A DNA stretch of 64,000 nucleotides from Xiphias gladius (lineage: Eukaryota; Chordata; Actinopteri; Istiophoriformes; Xiphiidae). Made by a program: the position numbers and the translations under genes. Where the stretch lies: assembly GCF_016859285.1 (NCBI RefSeq), contig NC_053422.1:24120001-24184000 (forward strand), given 5' to 3'. The notes under the pieces were generated by a model that was given only the letters and a program-made list of their open reading frames with translations, was not told where the DNA came from and searched no databases. Of this stretch, positions 39,610 through 51,885 are shown in pieces. Every line of letters begins with the position of its first letter. Within the stretch, counting starts at the first letter, position 1.

Positions 39610-40600
39610 ACTGCGACCCCACCATCCATATATGTGTCACTGCTATTTGGGCTGAAAAGTTGCTCCGCTAGTCTGTATGGCAAGTCACAGGGGTAGGTAT
39701 ACTGCGAACACTCGTGTATACCCTCGACTACAACACTGTCTCCAAGAAGAGGCATCCCCGCTTTGACATTTCCTCACCGACCCACAGCGCTATGTTTTCC
39801 GCGCTCCTAGCATCGGCCCACCCGTCGGCCACAGGAACGGAGCCCCGTCAGCTTAAACATCCACAACTCGGTACCCCAGACAGCGGAACAGGGCACCAGG
39901 CTTGACTGGGAATAGGCGACGGGAGCTGAGAGTCGCCCGGAAAGCAGGTGGCGAGAGACCCGGGGTGACGGGATGGATAGAGCAACAACCACCGTCACCT
40001 TGGAGACAAATAGGTGGAAGGGTAGCTTAGTGACTGTTGCTAACCAACTGGGCTAGCAGGAGGCTAAACCAGGAAGCCAATTCACTGTTAAGCTACCATT
40101 TAAAACGAAAAAAAAAAAAAACAGAAGATAAAAGTAAGCGCCAGCATATAATGTCGAACTGCAGTATGCTTTGGCTAAAAGTAAAGCTAACTGCAGTAAC
40201 GACAGCTAGCTAACTAGCTTGCTCGCTAAGTAACCAATTCAAATGAGTTAATGTTGGCTTACATACCTATCGTTAAAAAGAGGTGTACAATGACAACACT
40301 ACATTTTCACTCTCCCTCTGTGTAAAAGAATGTATCGGAAGCTTTGCAGTGGCGATTAAAAAGTGTCACAAACGCGGCGACAAAAATTACGTCCGGTCCA
40401 AAATCTCCGAAAGATAAAAACAAGCAACTGTTATTTTTCTTCGAGCTCCAGCTGACTGCCAATCCCTCTGTTGGCTGAAGCCCTCTCACCCAATCTGTTA
40501 AATCGGACAGACAAGCACGTGGTTTTAACCACTGAGGGTGCGCTTCTTTTACGAACTGAGAGAGTCGAGTGGGCGGGCGGGGCTGATAAAGGATCGATGT
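39480..40600 (-). promoter_or_regulatory. snx25 promoter / 5' UTR, CpG-rich
   Basis: CpG and GC content rise sharply around and upstream of the snx25 first exon. A GC-box run GGGCGGGCGGGGC lies at 40571-40583. No convincing TATA box was found, as expected for a broadly expressed gene. The transcription start was not located, and no divergent gene is visible on the plus strand. Confidence 0.4.
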
Positions 40601-42629
40601 TTGGAAACACAAAGGCGTCATTATTCGTAAATACAAAATTATCTTTGGACAGTAATCACAAATCATATTTCATCCATATCCACCTCATGTAATTCACACA
40701 CATTACTCTGGACATCTACTGAATATTATTTCTTGCTTTTCCGATGTCTATTTTGTAGATAATAGTAATAAATAAATAACTTAGGTAGAAAACATCTGCA
40801 GCCTATCTTGTCACACGCTAACTGTAATATTTGGAATGGCTGACACAAAGTATGGACTATTGATAATCCCCAAATGCCTTATATTCATACAGATAACTAT
40901 ATGCAACTCTTGGAGAATAATAAACCAGTTTAAATCAATGGTTTCATAAACAAACAAATGAATGGCAGCAGACTGCTCTTCATCAATGGATATAGCAATA
41001 TGACTGATAAATTATTGATTTTTGTCATTTTGGACTACTCACAAATGCGCGGATTTTGCCGCAGCAACATGCAAATACTTGCTTTCCACACAACAAGTGG
41101 GAGATAACAGAGTCCAAAAAATTTCCCCATTTCCTTCTTGTGATTAGGCTCATGTAAGCAATGCCTCTTGGCACGTGGTGTTTATGTTAAATCCAGTCTT
41201 GCCTGGATGTGGCATGAAATATTTGCAACAAACAAGATCATCAATTCAAAAGATGTGGGAAATTAGATGTCTGTCGTCAACAAATGGTGGATGATATGGT
41301 GAGGTTTTCCTCTTCATTTAGCAGATTTAAATTACCAAAATTATTGAACCATTATGTCCATAGTCTCTATGTGAGATTTCAAAAATAACGATCAGTAATA
41401 CATAAAGTGTGGGTGATATTTACTGTTGGCCAGTTTTCTGTCTCCGTTTCTGACAGTGGTTTGGCATAAACTCCTTCATGGTGCTCTTCCAAGGGAAACA
41501 ATGAAAGTCAAAATAGCAGAGTCGTTTGACTTTATACACCACGTCCAATTGCAAGAATGCCTCACTACAACAGCAAAATGTCCACTGCCTATATAAGCCC
41601 TTGCTCTTGAACGAACTCTCTTATGAACACTGACATTGAAAAGTGTTGCTTAAAGAGTGGGCCATAAATACAGAGGTTATGATAATGTTGCCAGTTAAGA
41701 CATCAATATGAAATAATTCAGCGGTCAAAAGAAAGTGTTTCCTTGGTTTATTTCTTGAATCATGTTTATAATGCAAATGGCAGAGAGACAGAGCTGAATT
41801 AAAGTGCACAAGCTGAGTATAATAATAACCTGTATGAGTGAGATGAAGCACAGAGTACATTAAAACCCCAAAAGGAATCCTTGATTTTCTTTTCTTTATT
41901 TCAAGCTACTTGTAGCATCCAAAGAAATATCTGGCTTTTGTGAACTGTTCTTTGTGTTCAAGAATGTAATACATTTCCTTTATTTCAATTGTACATGATA
42001 CGTAGACAGTTTATGTTCATCTTAATAACATATAGGAAAATTGCCAGTGCTGAGCTCAGTTCAATCCATGCTATTTTAGGTTGGAGAGTAAGATGACATT
42101 CTGCTTTTAATCAAACATATATTTAAAAGCCCTTCCAGCTCTTGTTACAGTCATTTTCAATGACACGATAATGGCTCTTTTCACCATCTTCAGTCTATTG
42201 TTTCTGTCTGGCTCTGTCGCACACACCATCACACACAGACAGCTGTGTGTGCATCCCACTTCCCCTCGCGACATTCATGATTCTAAGCCAGGCAAAACAT
42301 TTCATTACCTCTTACGCATATGTTGCTAGCCACTTAAATTTTCACTATATTATTAAAGTGTCCAGTTTGATTTACCACTTCAGAGGTTTGGGTGATTGAA
42401 TCGTTGGTTCATCTTGGCTGTATTTGCTCTGCTCAGTTACTGCTACCCTTTCCACCCGGAGGCAATCTGACAATAAATCCACATGAGATTTAAGAGGATC
42501 ATAAGAAGGGATATACCGTATGATTTAGTGTGCTTTTAAATGTAACATGGGATTTTTGCACTAAAACAGTACTGCTTGCCAAGCTGTTTTTGCCCAAAAA
42601 CAAAGCTTTGATATCTGCTCGTGTCTGAT
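40601..42629. other. Intergenic region between snx25 and fgl1
   Basis: No coding exon or clear transposon was seen. The right side must contain the fgl1 3' UTR. The first AATAAA hexamers on the minus strand are near 41976 and 41893, which would imply an unusually long 3' UTR, so the true signal may be a variant hexamer. Confidence 0.4.
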
Positions 42630-44775
42630 CTAGGACGGTGGACCGTGATTAACAGCACTGGGGTCGCCAGTGTGGTCAATTTTGAAGTCAGTGGGTCGCA
42701 ACTTCATGATGCTGGTCTTCAGGGAATACCACCATCCTCTCCAGGTGTACCAAACTACACCATCATCCGTCACTGCACTGTAGTGGCCATTGGGGTAGTA
42801 TATGCCATTAAGATGGGCTGAGTGACACCTCGAGAGAGAGAAGAGGGAATAATACTTAGGTATTTTTTACAGTAATGAATGGCTGTGCACGTCATGCTGT
42901 ATATGTTTGCATCTATGTGCATTTTGGTGTAAGGGTTATACTATCTGACCATGAAACCGTACTTGTTGAACCACCAGCCTCCTTTGTCTTCCTTGGCGCA
43001 GTTTTTTTCGTAGTTATCATTGTCCTGGTCGTAGGTGCTGAATTTCATGCCCTGGTGACTGGCCCACTCTGACACACCAAAATGATGACTTCCAGACAGA
43101 GCATCTCCAGCTGTTCCTACATAGGCTCCAAAGCTAAGGCGGTAGTGATCCTGCAGAGAGAGATATGAGAAGAGATGGACAACTTGCATAAGCTAAAAAT
43201 GAAAGGAAACTTATTGGAAAACTCATTTTCTTGCAGATTTCAAGATGAGAAGATCAATACCCTTCAATCACAGACTAAATATGAAGAAGTCCTTTCAGCA
43301 CACAAGTCCCCTGAAAACCACAACTTTTTGTTTTTACATAGTATAAAACAAGTAGAATCTGTTCATTACTAAGTTTTATGCGCGTTGATAAACATAATTT
43401 TTTATCTTTGGACAGTGCCAGTCTAGCTTCTTCTCCCTACTACCGGTCTTTAAGCTAAGCTAAACTAACCAAACCAGCAATCAGTTTTAGTTTGGGGAAA
43501 GTGGTGCCAATCCTCTCGCGTAACTCTCAGAACTATTCCTTTAAGCCTGTACATAAGGACAAAGATGGAAAATGTAAACGTAAACACATGAAAACAAGAT
43601 GATTATATCCACCAAGTAGTTTATATAGCTATATGTTAGTTACTTTCCTCAGCATAATCAAATATTTGTATTTTTACCCCCCAAAAAACATTAATTTTAA
43701 TACAGTGTATATGGTTTTTCTACATTTTAGTGATCAGTCAACATCAACACCTTTTCATCAGCCACTTTGAAGTTCTTGTACTCAGCATAGCGCTGGTTAC
43801 CATCAAAGTCTTCAAGGTTAATCCTCAGAGAATAATTCCCTGGAACAGACAGATTTAATCAATAAAAGCCTTCTGAAAAAGAGAAAACAAAAATCAATCC
43901 ATATCAACACAACAAGAAGGATATTTAAAACCACCTTTCTCTCAGTTTTATATATATATTTTTTTTCTTGTTTCTTTGTTTGTTTCTGCTTTTTTTTTTA
44001 CTGTTTTTTTCACAGTGATTTTAAAAGAGCTATGGGGCATTTTTGGGCATTACTCAGAGCAGAATTTCCTAAAAACAGCCCTTAGCCCTTAGTTCCCCTA
44101 ACTCCTGAGAAAAATATCTCTATATTAAGCCGCTAACTGCTCCATTATGTTCACTAGCTAGCCGATACCTTTGTCTGCCTGTTTTGGTCTACTGAGCAGG
44201 TGGCATACAGCAGGTTTCTCTGTGATTTTTGCCAAAAACAACTTCCTGCTCCAGCCAGAAATAAGAGCGGCCAGAGCGGACCAAAACAGAATAGCTGTGC
44301 GCCTGAAAACCAAAACAATGAGCAAAAGACTTTAAAAGTCTATCGATCATTCTCTGTGGGCTCATTACTGTGAGCATCATTTTTCATATAGCCCTTTGAT
44401 CCCTTGTCAGCATAAGAAAATTGACTAATGGTTTTTAGAAGTGCTGTTGACCTTGTGCTGTGATGTAATGCAGGTTGTCATTTCCAAGCCAAAACTCTCC
44501 TATTTCTGCATTCATGTCTCCAAAACCATCCTTATACTCCGCCCATGACCTAATAGATAGATAGATAAGATGCATTACTTCTCCCGTGATTTGATCATTT
44601 TACAGTAATAGTTAACAGACTTCATACACACCTGTTAAATGTCTCTGTTCCATTGATCCGTCTCTGTATGACAGTCCAACCACCTCCCTCACTCATATCA
44701 CAGTAGACGCGGATGGTTTTGATTCTGTAGAAACCACTGGATTTGAAGCCAGAGGCGAAGAGCTGGGAGCAGTCT

Positions 44776-44854
<79 letters not shown>

Positions 44855-46819
44855 GCACTCTATGTTTGGTACATTATCTGATTCCTGCTACTGCAGTATG
44901 AGACCTGAAATGCAACACTTTGAGCTTAGTTTTCAAATGCTGTTTCCCAGTTCTGGGACCGAGGACCTAGCTGACCTGTGTACTCGGTGTCCTGGGTCTG
45001 TTCAACTCTTGCCGTATTCTCAATGGCAGGTTGGTTCAACAATTTTAATCTTTGTAAGACGAGTTCCTGTTTCTGAAGCTGGCCCATCAGAAGCTTCCTC
45101 TGTTCCCGCAGATGAGCCACCGCCTCACGGCAAATGTCTGACGCCTGGACACACACACACACACACACCACACATTGTACACGCACAATTTGTATTGCTA
45201 TATTTGTGAGGATCTTCATTCATGTTCATTAACTCATTCTGAGATAAAATTGTATAGAATGAAACAAATGCATACAGTAATAACTAGATTGGCACTTAGG
45301 CGACACATACCTCTGACAAGACCAATGTCATACAACATACACCAGACTTTAGATAAAAAAATTTAAATTCATAGTAAATGATCCAGATCTGCCCCAAAAT
45401 GTAATGGGTTCTTTCTTGGCCCACGCCCCATTCCTCCAACAAGTTCAGTGCAAAGCGGTTCAGTACTTTTTGCATAATCCTCCTGATAAACAAACAGACG
45501 CGGGTGAAAAACAGAACCTTCTTGGCGGAGATAATAAAGAAACATAGCGGTCTGAAAACATAGAAGAAAACAACAAAATTTCTAGTTATTTATTTCATCT
45601 GTAAAGTACTGATACTTTTTCCAAGGAATTGTGGAAAATTTGGATACAGCAAGTTGGATCAGTGTTGTATGCTATCAGTCAGCAACAGATTATTGAAACT
45701 GTTACACTACAGAATGTTTCATAGATCATTACTTTTACCCTCACAGCAGCAAGCCAAAGTTTCATCTTTGTAACAGTAACTTAAAACTAGCAGACCCCAG
45801 CACTGATCTAACCTTAAACCCAAGATCTAACCCTCGACCTAACTTTAAAAGAATATTTTGACATGTTTGGAAATATACTTATTTGCTTTCTTGCAAAGAG
45901 TTAGATGAAAAGATCGATACCACTCTCATGCAGTATCGGTCTGGTGGATATAAGCCGACAACCAGCAGCCAGCTAGCTTTGCTTAGCATAAAGAATGGAA
46001 ACGGCCAGCCTGGCTCTGTCCAAAGGTAACAAAATCCACCTCCCAGCTCATCTGAAGCTCACCAATTACCTCGTGATAACTTGTTTGTTTAATCCATACA
46101 AGAAAGTATACTAAAGGTATTGCACAAAACCATTTCTTGGCCGTAGGCAGTCTTTGCTGGTTGCTGTCTGGCAACTTTACGGTGGCAACACAAACAAACA
46201 AGATACAACATATGAAATAGTGAGCTTTAGCCATGCCAGTAGGTGACTTTTGCCATCTTTGGGCAGAGCCAGGCTAGCCGTTTTCCCCTGTTTCCAGTCT
46301 ATATATGCTAAGATAAGCTAGCCAACAGCTGGCTGTAGTTTGTTATTTAACGTACATATATGAGAGTGGTATCAATCTTCCTTTCGTCCAAACTGTTAAA
46401 TCAGAGTGAGTAGCCTACTTCAAAAGAAACTAAACTTGGACATTTGTAAGTGTCCAAAGTAAAATGGCACTTTTGCTGGCATTAGTCCTGCAACTTTGAA
46501 CAGACTCTAAAGACAATTAATGTACCTCTCAACTACATCCCTCTGTCCCTCTAAATATATTGTGTTTTAGTGCTAGTTGGGCCTACCTAAATTCAGCAAT
46601 TCTACACATGTAGATCAGCTACAATGACAAGCACATTTGGACTGGCATAAACACACACAAAATAAGGTTGAGGGAATTTGTGGCTTCGAATTGAAATATC
46701 TCCAAATTAAATGCAAAACAGCAAGGCTAACTGCTTCTTTGCAGAGTACTTACACAGAGAGATTGAGAGCAAGCTATGATGACTATCAGTCCTGTGAGCA
46801 GCTGCAGTGGGTCCTTCAT
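42630..46819 (-). CDS. fgl1: fgl1: fibrinogen-like protein 1 (hepassocin)
   Basis: Secreted fibrinogen-related protein; in mammals a liver-derived growth factor and LAG-3 ligand. Exons: 46819-46754, 45144-44976, 44773-44632, 44549-44452, 43839-43751, 43150-42963, 42828-42630. Phases close to 951 nt (316 aa; human about 312). Exon 1 encodes a signal peptide (Met-Lys-Asp then [15 protein letters not shown]). Exon 2 encodes a short coiled coil ([20 protein letters not shown], about 30-65). The fibrinogen-like domain starts [10 protein letters not shown] (79) and includes [17 protein letters not shown], the calcium-site-like [17 protein letters not shown] across the last junction and [17 protein letters not shown]. 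The donor after 42963 (AACAA|GTACGG) was chosen because it restores the NKCH cysteine. Compared with the remembered human sequence a few residues are missing just before VYCDM. The C-terminus is slightly extended. Confidence 0.93.
44020..44395. repeat. Dispersed SINE-like repeat, copy 1
   Basis: Shares ordered blocks with 57890-58310 and 59810-60150: GAGAAAAATATCT, CTAACTGCTCCATTATGTTC, TTTGTCTGCC, GCAGGTTTCTCTGTGATTTT, ACCAAAACAATGAGC, TCTGTGGGCTCATTACTGTG. It lies in an fgl1 intron. Confidence 0.6.
44777..44849. repeat. CA microsatellite
   Basis: About 36 AC units starting 4 bp from the acceptor of fgl1 exon 44773-44632; in the sense strand the acceptor reads (TG)n TCAG. Confidence 0.95.
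45149..45170. repeat. Short CA microsatellite
   Basis: About 10 AC units; in the sense strand it runs directly into the acceptor TCCAG of fgl1 exon 45144-44976. Confidence 0.85.
45300..45530 (-). repeat. Inverted repeat arm A beside fgl1
   Basis: Reverse complement of 47450-47660. Shared blocks include CATACAACATACACCAGACT, CAGATCTGCCCCAAAATGTA, GGCCCACGCCCCATTCCTCC and GTGCAAAGCGGTTCAGTACT. Both arms translate to similar but meaningless peptides. The repeat is interspersed; its family is not certain. Confidence 0.7.
45845..46400. mobile_element. Palindromic foldback element (GCTAAGCTAAGC family)
   Basis: The outer arms are imperfect complements. The left arm has TCGATACCACTCTCATGCAG, GCTTAGCATAAAG and CGGCCAGCCTGGCTCTG. 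The right arm has GCCAGGCTAGCCG, TATGCTAAGATAAGC and ATGAGAGTGGTATCAATCTT. Between them is noncoding DNA. Fragments of the same family occur at about 338-385, 43420-43530 and 62340-62600. It lies in the first fgl1 intron. Confidence 0.65.
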
Positions 46820-48394
46820 CCTCTTCTTGTTTTGAAAGCACAAAACTGAAAGACCAGAAGTCAAGAAAAGGAGACTTCTTCTTCTCGGAGTTTAGTTTTA
46901 TCTGTGTGATTTTTTCCCCAACAGTATGTTAGATTTTACCCACACCTGGGGCAGAACCAAGGTGTGGCCAAGGAGAACCAGAAACTGACAAAATACCTGA
47001 TTCTCTACAGTCATAAAATATAAAAAATATGTAGGGAGTGTCTAGAACAGATGCGCACTGGCCAAAACTGGCTGCACTTTTGGGAAAACTTGTGTTTTGG
47101 TCCTATGTAATAGAACAGAAGTATTACTTTGCCATGTTAACAGAATGTCATGTGAAAAATGCTCTAACCACATTCCTCTACAAACAGATTTTGATCAGAG
47201 GAGACAATGCCAAAAGTGCAGCGTGCAGATTTGGGGATGTTGCTCAACATCCCCAAATCTCTCTCCTTCTGTCTGTGTTCTGCCATCTGTCTTGTCCTCT
47301 CTTTTTTCACCACTCTGTTATGTTCTCCACTTGCCAGCTCTTTGAATTTTCCTATAACTGCATGCCCACCCATCTCGCTATCAATAAAAAGTCGTTTAGT
47401 CATTTTATTACCTCCACTAAGGAGGACATGTTTTCATCCACGTCTGTTTTTTTGTCAGCAGCATTGTGCAAAATGTACTGAACCGTTTTCCACCAAATTT
47501 GTTGGAGGAATGGGGCGTGGGCCAAGTAAGAACCCATTACATTTTGAGGCAGATCTGGATCATTTACTATGAATTTGAATTTTTTTATCTAAAGTCTGGT
47601 GTATGTTGTTTGACACTTTCCTTGGCAGAGGTCTGCACTCTACTGATTGTCCTTCTAGTTGATGAGCTGTACTGTTCCATTTCAAATAAATCCTGTTAGT
47701 AGCTTAATCCCACTGAAGGTCAGCTCTGAGCAGCGCAGGAAGAGGCAGAGCAAAAGGAGATATTTTATCTCCAAGAATCACAAGGTAACTGGAGTGAATA
47801 ATGTGGCTGTTACTGATTAGTCAAAATGGAGAAGACACGAGTTTTCCGTCTAGGAAAGGAAGACTGGTTTTAGCAGCAATGTGGACACGGTTTTAGAAAA
47901 TGTAACTGCAGGTTTTATGTGATAAGAAAAGCAAAAATATGGATTTCCCCAAATACTGAAATATTCCTTTAACAAAATATGATGACTCCAGATGTGTCGT
48001 ATAAGTTATGCCAGGATAACATCCAAATCAGTTACAATCAATAAGGACAAGAATAAACAAATCCTACTTAAATAGTGCAGAGATGTAGTATATGATGTAT
48101 ATGTGGGGGTCACTATCAGATCCTGAACCCATTAATGATAAAAACAAAATCCTTTTGTGTCAAAAGTTTTTTATTAGCCAAAAAAAGACTGAATAACATT
48201 CCACTAAAATAGTGTAATATACCCGGCTGGAAATTCTTATTTCAGCTTAATAAATCCTTGAAACCTGACTAGACTGATAATTCTAGTGAAGCAATGCCAT
48301 AATGCAATATATTTAATTAGTTAGTCCTGAGTCTTTGTTGTATTCAAAACTGTTTAGTTTTATCCAATCAATCAGTACGATTGGCCAAAGATAT
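46820..48394. other. Upstream region of fgl1
   Basis: Noncoding region between fgl1 and the calnexin-tail-like gene. Apart from the repeat arm at 47450-47660 it contains a short inverted GGGGATGTTGCTCAACATCCCC palindrome near 47233-47255. No promoter element convinced me. Confidence 0.4.
47450..47660 (+). repeat. Inverted repeat arm B upstream of fgl1
   Basis: Partner of 45300-45530 in opposite orientation, about 1.9 kb away; the fgl1 first exon (46754-46819) lies between the arms. Contains TTGGAGGAATGGGGCGTGGG and CATTACATTTTGAGGCAGAT. Confidence 0.7.
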
Positions 48395-48464
48395 GATTAC
48401 TCAGCATCCTCACGTGAGCTGGCAGGGCTTCCTCTCCTGGGGGCCTTGACCTGACCGATGATCC
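48395..48464 (-). other. Possible extra 3' exon
   Basis: On the minus strand an acceptor-like (TG)nTTTAG at the CA tract is followed by a short frame ending ASSREDAE and TAA. It resembles a basic/acidic tail end but no upstream exon with a matching phase and good donor was found, so it is only noted. Confidence 0.15.
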
Positions 48465-48465
48465 T

Positions 48466-48578
<113 letters not shown>

Positions 48579-49261
48579 CAAAAGCATTCAAAATCAGTTT
48601 TTGTCACCCACTGTGTCACTGACCTTCTCAACCCACTACAACTAGAGTTGAATTCACTGACATTCATGCATTCAGGCAGCAAAGGTTCAACAGACTGCCA
48701 GCAGCCATATTTATTCATATTTTATTAAAAGAGCTGTGGCAATTAAATCAGCACTTTCCCAAAAGGTCTTCATATTTACACATTTGGCAAAGCAGCAAAT
48801 ACAACGTGAGAAAGTCGACCTGACATTTCAGCTACAGATGCTAAAACACATTAGTTCTAACCAAATAGGGCAAAAGTATTCAAGTATTTTTGCAAGATGG
48901 TGTATGACTTTACCATCTTTACCAGACATCTCACTTGGACCAGTGCTGTAACTGTGACTGGATTCCATGGTTTGTCGCGATAACGTAGTACCGGAACATT
49001 TCTCACAATGTGGTGATAGGTTATTTATACAAAGAACTGCCCATACTTAGCCTGTTCACTTCCATCATGCATAATGTGTTTCAGAGACCAGTTAATGCTT
49101 GATATCTGCACCAATATGTTAATTAAATGTCAGATGCTGCCTGCTACTTTCAGCCTCTCTGTGAAACGTTAATACTTCCAAATGAGCTTTTGTGCCTTCA
49201 GAATCAACATTATCACATTATCACTCATTATCACCTCCACATTGTCTGTCGAGACCCGACT

Positions 49262-49576
49262 TCAGGCGTCTAAGTCAGACTTCCCCTGCTTGCTCTGAGC
49301 GTCTCTCCTCCTGGTTACGGCTTTATCGGCCTTTCCTGCGCAAAGAAGAGAAGAGAAGAGTGGTGCTGAGTAAGTAATACCGTTACTGCCGTCTTTATCC
49401 TCATCATTACTACCACAAATAGGATACGACTGATTTTGTACCTCCTTGTGATAGTCTAAAAATAAAACATCACCTTTGGTATCCAGTGACTGTGTCTGCT
49501 GCGAGGACTCAGGATCATCTGGTTGAGCATCATCAGACTTCTTGTAGTAATACTGTTGATCAGGAGGCCCGAACCG
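49262..49576 (-). pseudogene. Duplicated tail exons of the calnexin-tail-like gene
   Basis: 49576-49474 and 49335-49262 repeat the last two exons of the gene at 50431-51885 with intact splice sites and frame, shifted by 1169 bp. The transmembrane and signal exons are not duplicated. The copy could act as an alternative 3' end or be dead. It is part of the direct repeat at 48575-49742. Confidence 0.6.
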
Positions 49577-49617
49577 CTACACACAAACAAACACACAATT
49601 GGTCTTTTTGTGGCTGT

Positions 49618-49746
<129 letters not shown>

Positions 49747-49877
49747 CAAAAGCATTCAAAATCAGTTTTTGTCACCCACTGTGTCACTGACCTTCTCAAC
49801 CCACTACAACTAGAGTTGAATTCACTGACATTCATGCATTCAGGCAGCAAAGGTTCAACAGACTGCCAGCAGCCATA

Positions 49878-49897
49878 TTTATTCATATTTTATTAAA
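49878..49897 (-). terminator. Candidate poly(A) signals of the calnexin-tail-like gene
   Basis: Two AATAAA hexamers on the minus strand about 540-550 bp after the stop codon at 50431; the same pair recurs at about 48710-48728 in the duplicate. Confidence 0.35.
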
Positions 49898-50430
49898 AGA
49901 GCTGTGGCAATTAAATCAGCACTTTCCCAAAAGGTCTTCATATTTACACATTTGGCAAAGCAGCAAATACAACGTGAGAAAGTCGACCTGACATTTCAGC
50001 TACAGATGCTAAAACACATTAGTTCTAACCAAATAGGGCAAAAGTATTCAAGTATTTTTGCAAGATGGTGTATGACTTTACCATCTTTACCAGACATCTC
50101 ACTTGGACCAGTGCTGTAACTGTGACTGGATTCCATGGTTTGTCTCGATAACGTAGTACCGGAACATTTCTCAGAATGTGGTGATAGGTTATTTATACAA
50201 AGAACTGCCCACACTTAAACCTGTTCACTTCCATCATGCATAATGTGTTTCAGAGACCAGTTAATGCTTGATATCTGCACCAATATGTTAATTAAATGTC
50301 AGATGCTGCCTGCTACTTTCAGCCTCTCTGTGAAACATTAATACTTCCAAATGAGCTTTTGTGCCTTCAGAATCAACATTATCACATTATCACTCATTAT
50401 CACCTCCACATTGTCTGTTGAGACCCGACT

Positions 50431-50786
50431 TCAGGCGTCTAAGTCAGACTTCCCCTGCTTGCTCTGAGCGTCTCTCCTCCTGGTTACGGCTTTATCGGCC
50501 TTTCCTGCGCAAAGAAGAGAAGAGAAGAGTGGTGCTGAGTAAGTAATACCGTTACTGCCGTCTTTATCCTCATCATTACTACCACAAATAGGATACGACT
50601 GATTTTGTACCTCCTTGTGATAGTCTAAAAATAAAACATCACCTTTGGTATCCAGTGACTGTGTCTGCTGCGAGGACTCAGGATCATCTGGTTGAGCATC
50701 ATCAGACTTCTTGTAGTAATACTGTTGATCAGGAGGCCCGAACCGCTACACACAAACAAACACACAATTGGTCTTTTTGTGGCTGT

Positions 50787-50884
<98 letters not shown>

Positions 50885-51885
50885 CACACACAAGCCTACT
50901 GTACCTTGTCAGGCCACATGAAGCTAATGAAGAGAATGATGGGAAGTCCAACAGTGAAGACATAGACACTCCAGAGCCAGGGACGCTGGTGGGTGGCCAA
51001 AAGGAGGCTCTCTATAATACCCGGCTACAATACATAAATAGAAGTGCAAATACTTTTCAGAAGGGAATATACTGGAGTTTTTTTGTTTTTCCAAAAAAAA
51101 AAAAAAAAGGAATTGAGAAGGAAAAGCATTCAGGAGGGAGACCATAAAAGCTACAGGCAGCACGCTTGATCATGCTGTCATGTATTTATGTACATTTATA
51201 TATCCAAGCACTAGGTGGTGTATGAGTATTGCATGCGTGGAGACTGAAGAAACTAGAAACAGGTGTTGTTGCTTGGGGAAGCATAGTTTTTGATCTCCCT
51301 CTTGCTCAGTGTGTAACGTCCGTTCACAAGCAACATCTTGAATTACTCTGCTATATGCGTTGTATGACTGTAAGTCCGTGCTGGGGAACAGTAAAGAAAT
51401 GTATCCTGTTCTGGTCTGGTCTTGTAGGACCCTGAATATGGGATTATGGAGCAATATCTGGGAGTTTAGACTTCACCTACGTTTTGAACTCTAATGGCTG
51501 ATTTTGACACTGTTTTTTCAAGCATTTGTCTGAAAGATAGTCAGTATTTACCTTTGCTTTAATGTATGTCCATCAATTTATTGGTATAATATTGTTCTTA
51601 CACAGTGTCTCTTTGTTAATTGTTTTACAATTAATTGACTCTTTTCCCTTTTTTATTGTTTGTTGTATGCATGTTCACTGTGTAGGACATCAATGAAGAT
51701 TTTAAAAAGAAAAAATATATATGCAAAATATATTATCTTTTTTATCTATCTAAAACAGTGTTTATCAGATTTAGTTTATTCAAAATGAAAAGTGCAATAA
51801 AACTCGGTGATACCTCTGCTGCAGCAGCCATTGGTGTCACACTGGCTACCAGCGTCACACACAGCAACACAAAGCTGATCTCCAT
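50431..51885 (-). CDS. Small calnexin/calmegin-tail-like ER membrane protein lacking the lumenal domain
   Basis: Predicted exons: 51885-51814 (signal peptide, Met-Glu-Ile-Ser then FVLLCVTLVASVTPMAAAA), 51024-50905 (transmembrane), 50745-50643 and 50504-50431 (cytosolic tail, stop TGA). Phases close to 369 nt (122 aa). Exon 2 starts at Pro-Gly as in calnexins. It contains RPWLWSVYVFTVGLPIILF, matching the calnexin/calmegin membrane segment, and WPDK as in calmegin. The next exon has YYYKKSDDAQPDDPE, matching the conserved YKKTD..QPD tail start. The end is basic (VTRRRDAQ), where calnexins carry Arg-rich ER-retention signals. Calnexins are about 590-610 aa; their sugar-binding and P-domain exons were looked for in 51025-51813 and 51886-53785 and not seen. 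It may be a real micro-gene, a decayed calmegin copy, or the end of a rearranged gene. The two tail exons recur at 49262-49576. Confidence 0.55.
50788..50883. repeat. CA microsatellite (right border of duplication)
   Basis: About 48 CA units between the transmembrane exon and the tail exon of the calnexin-tail-like gene. Confidence 0.95.
51025..51813. other. Intron of the calnexin-tail-like gene, no lumenal exons
   Basis: Read in all three minus-strand frames for calnexin lumenal motifs (KPEDWD-type P-domain repeats, lectin strands); none was seen. AT-rich, with an A16 tract near 51094-51109. Confidence 0.5.

Noticed and set aside
39456-39755. 99-aa minus-strand frame at the snx25 start
   Set aside because: Overlaps the snx25 first exon in a different frame; low-complexity Pro/Leu composition from CpG-rich sequence.
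40307-40666. 119-aa minus-strand frame upstream of snx25
   Set aside because: Lies in the CpG-rich promoter region, no similarity recognised, and it does not join in frame to the snx25 first exon.
42951-42962. fgl1 donor at AAGTACG|GTTTCA
   Set aside because: It would give a phase that destroys the conserved [10 protein letters not shown] junction; the donor AACAA|GTACGG restores it.
47038-47481. 147-aa plus-strand frame upstream of fgl1
   Set aside because: No recognisable domain, no splice context, and it overlaps an interspersed repeat.
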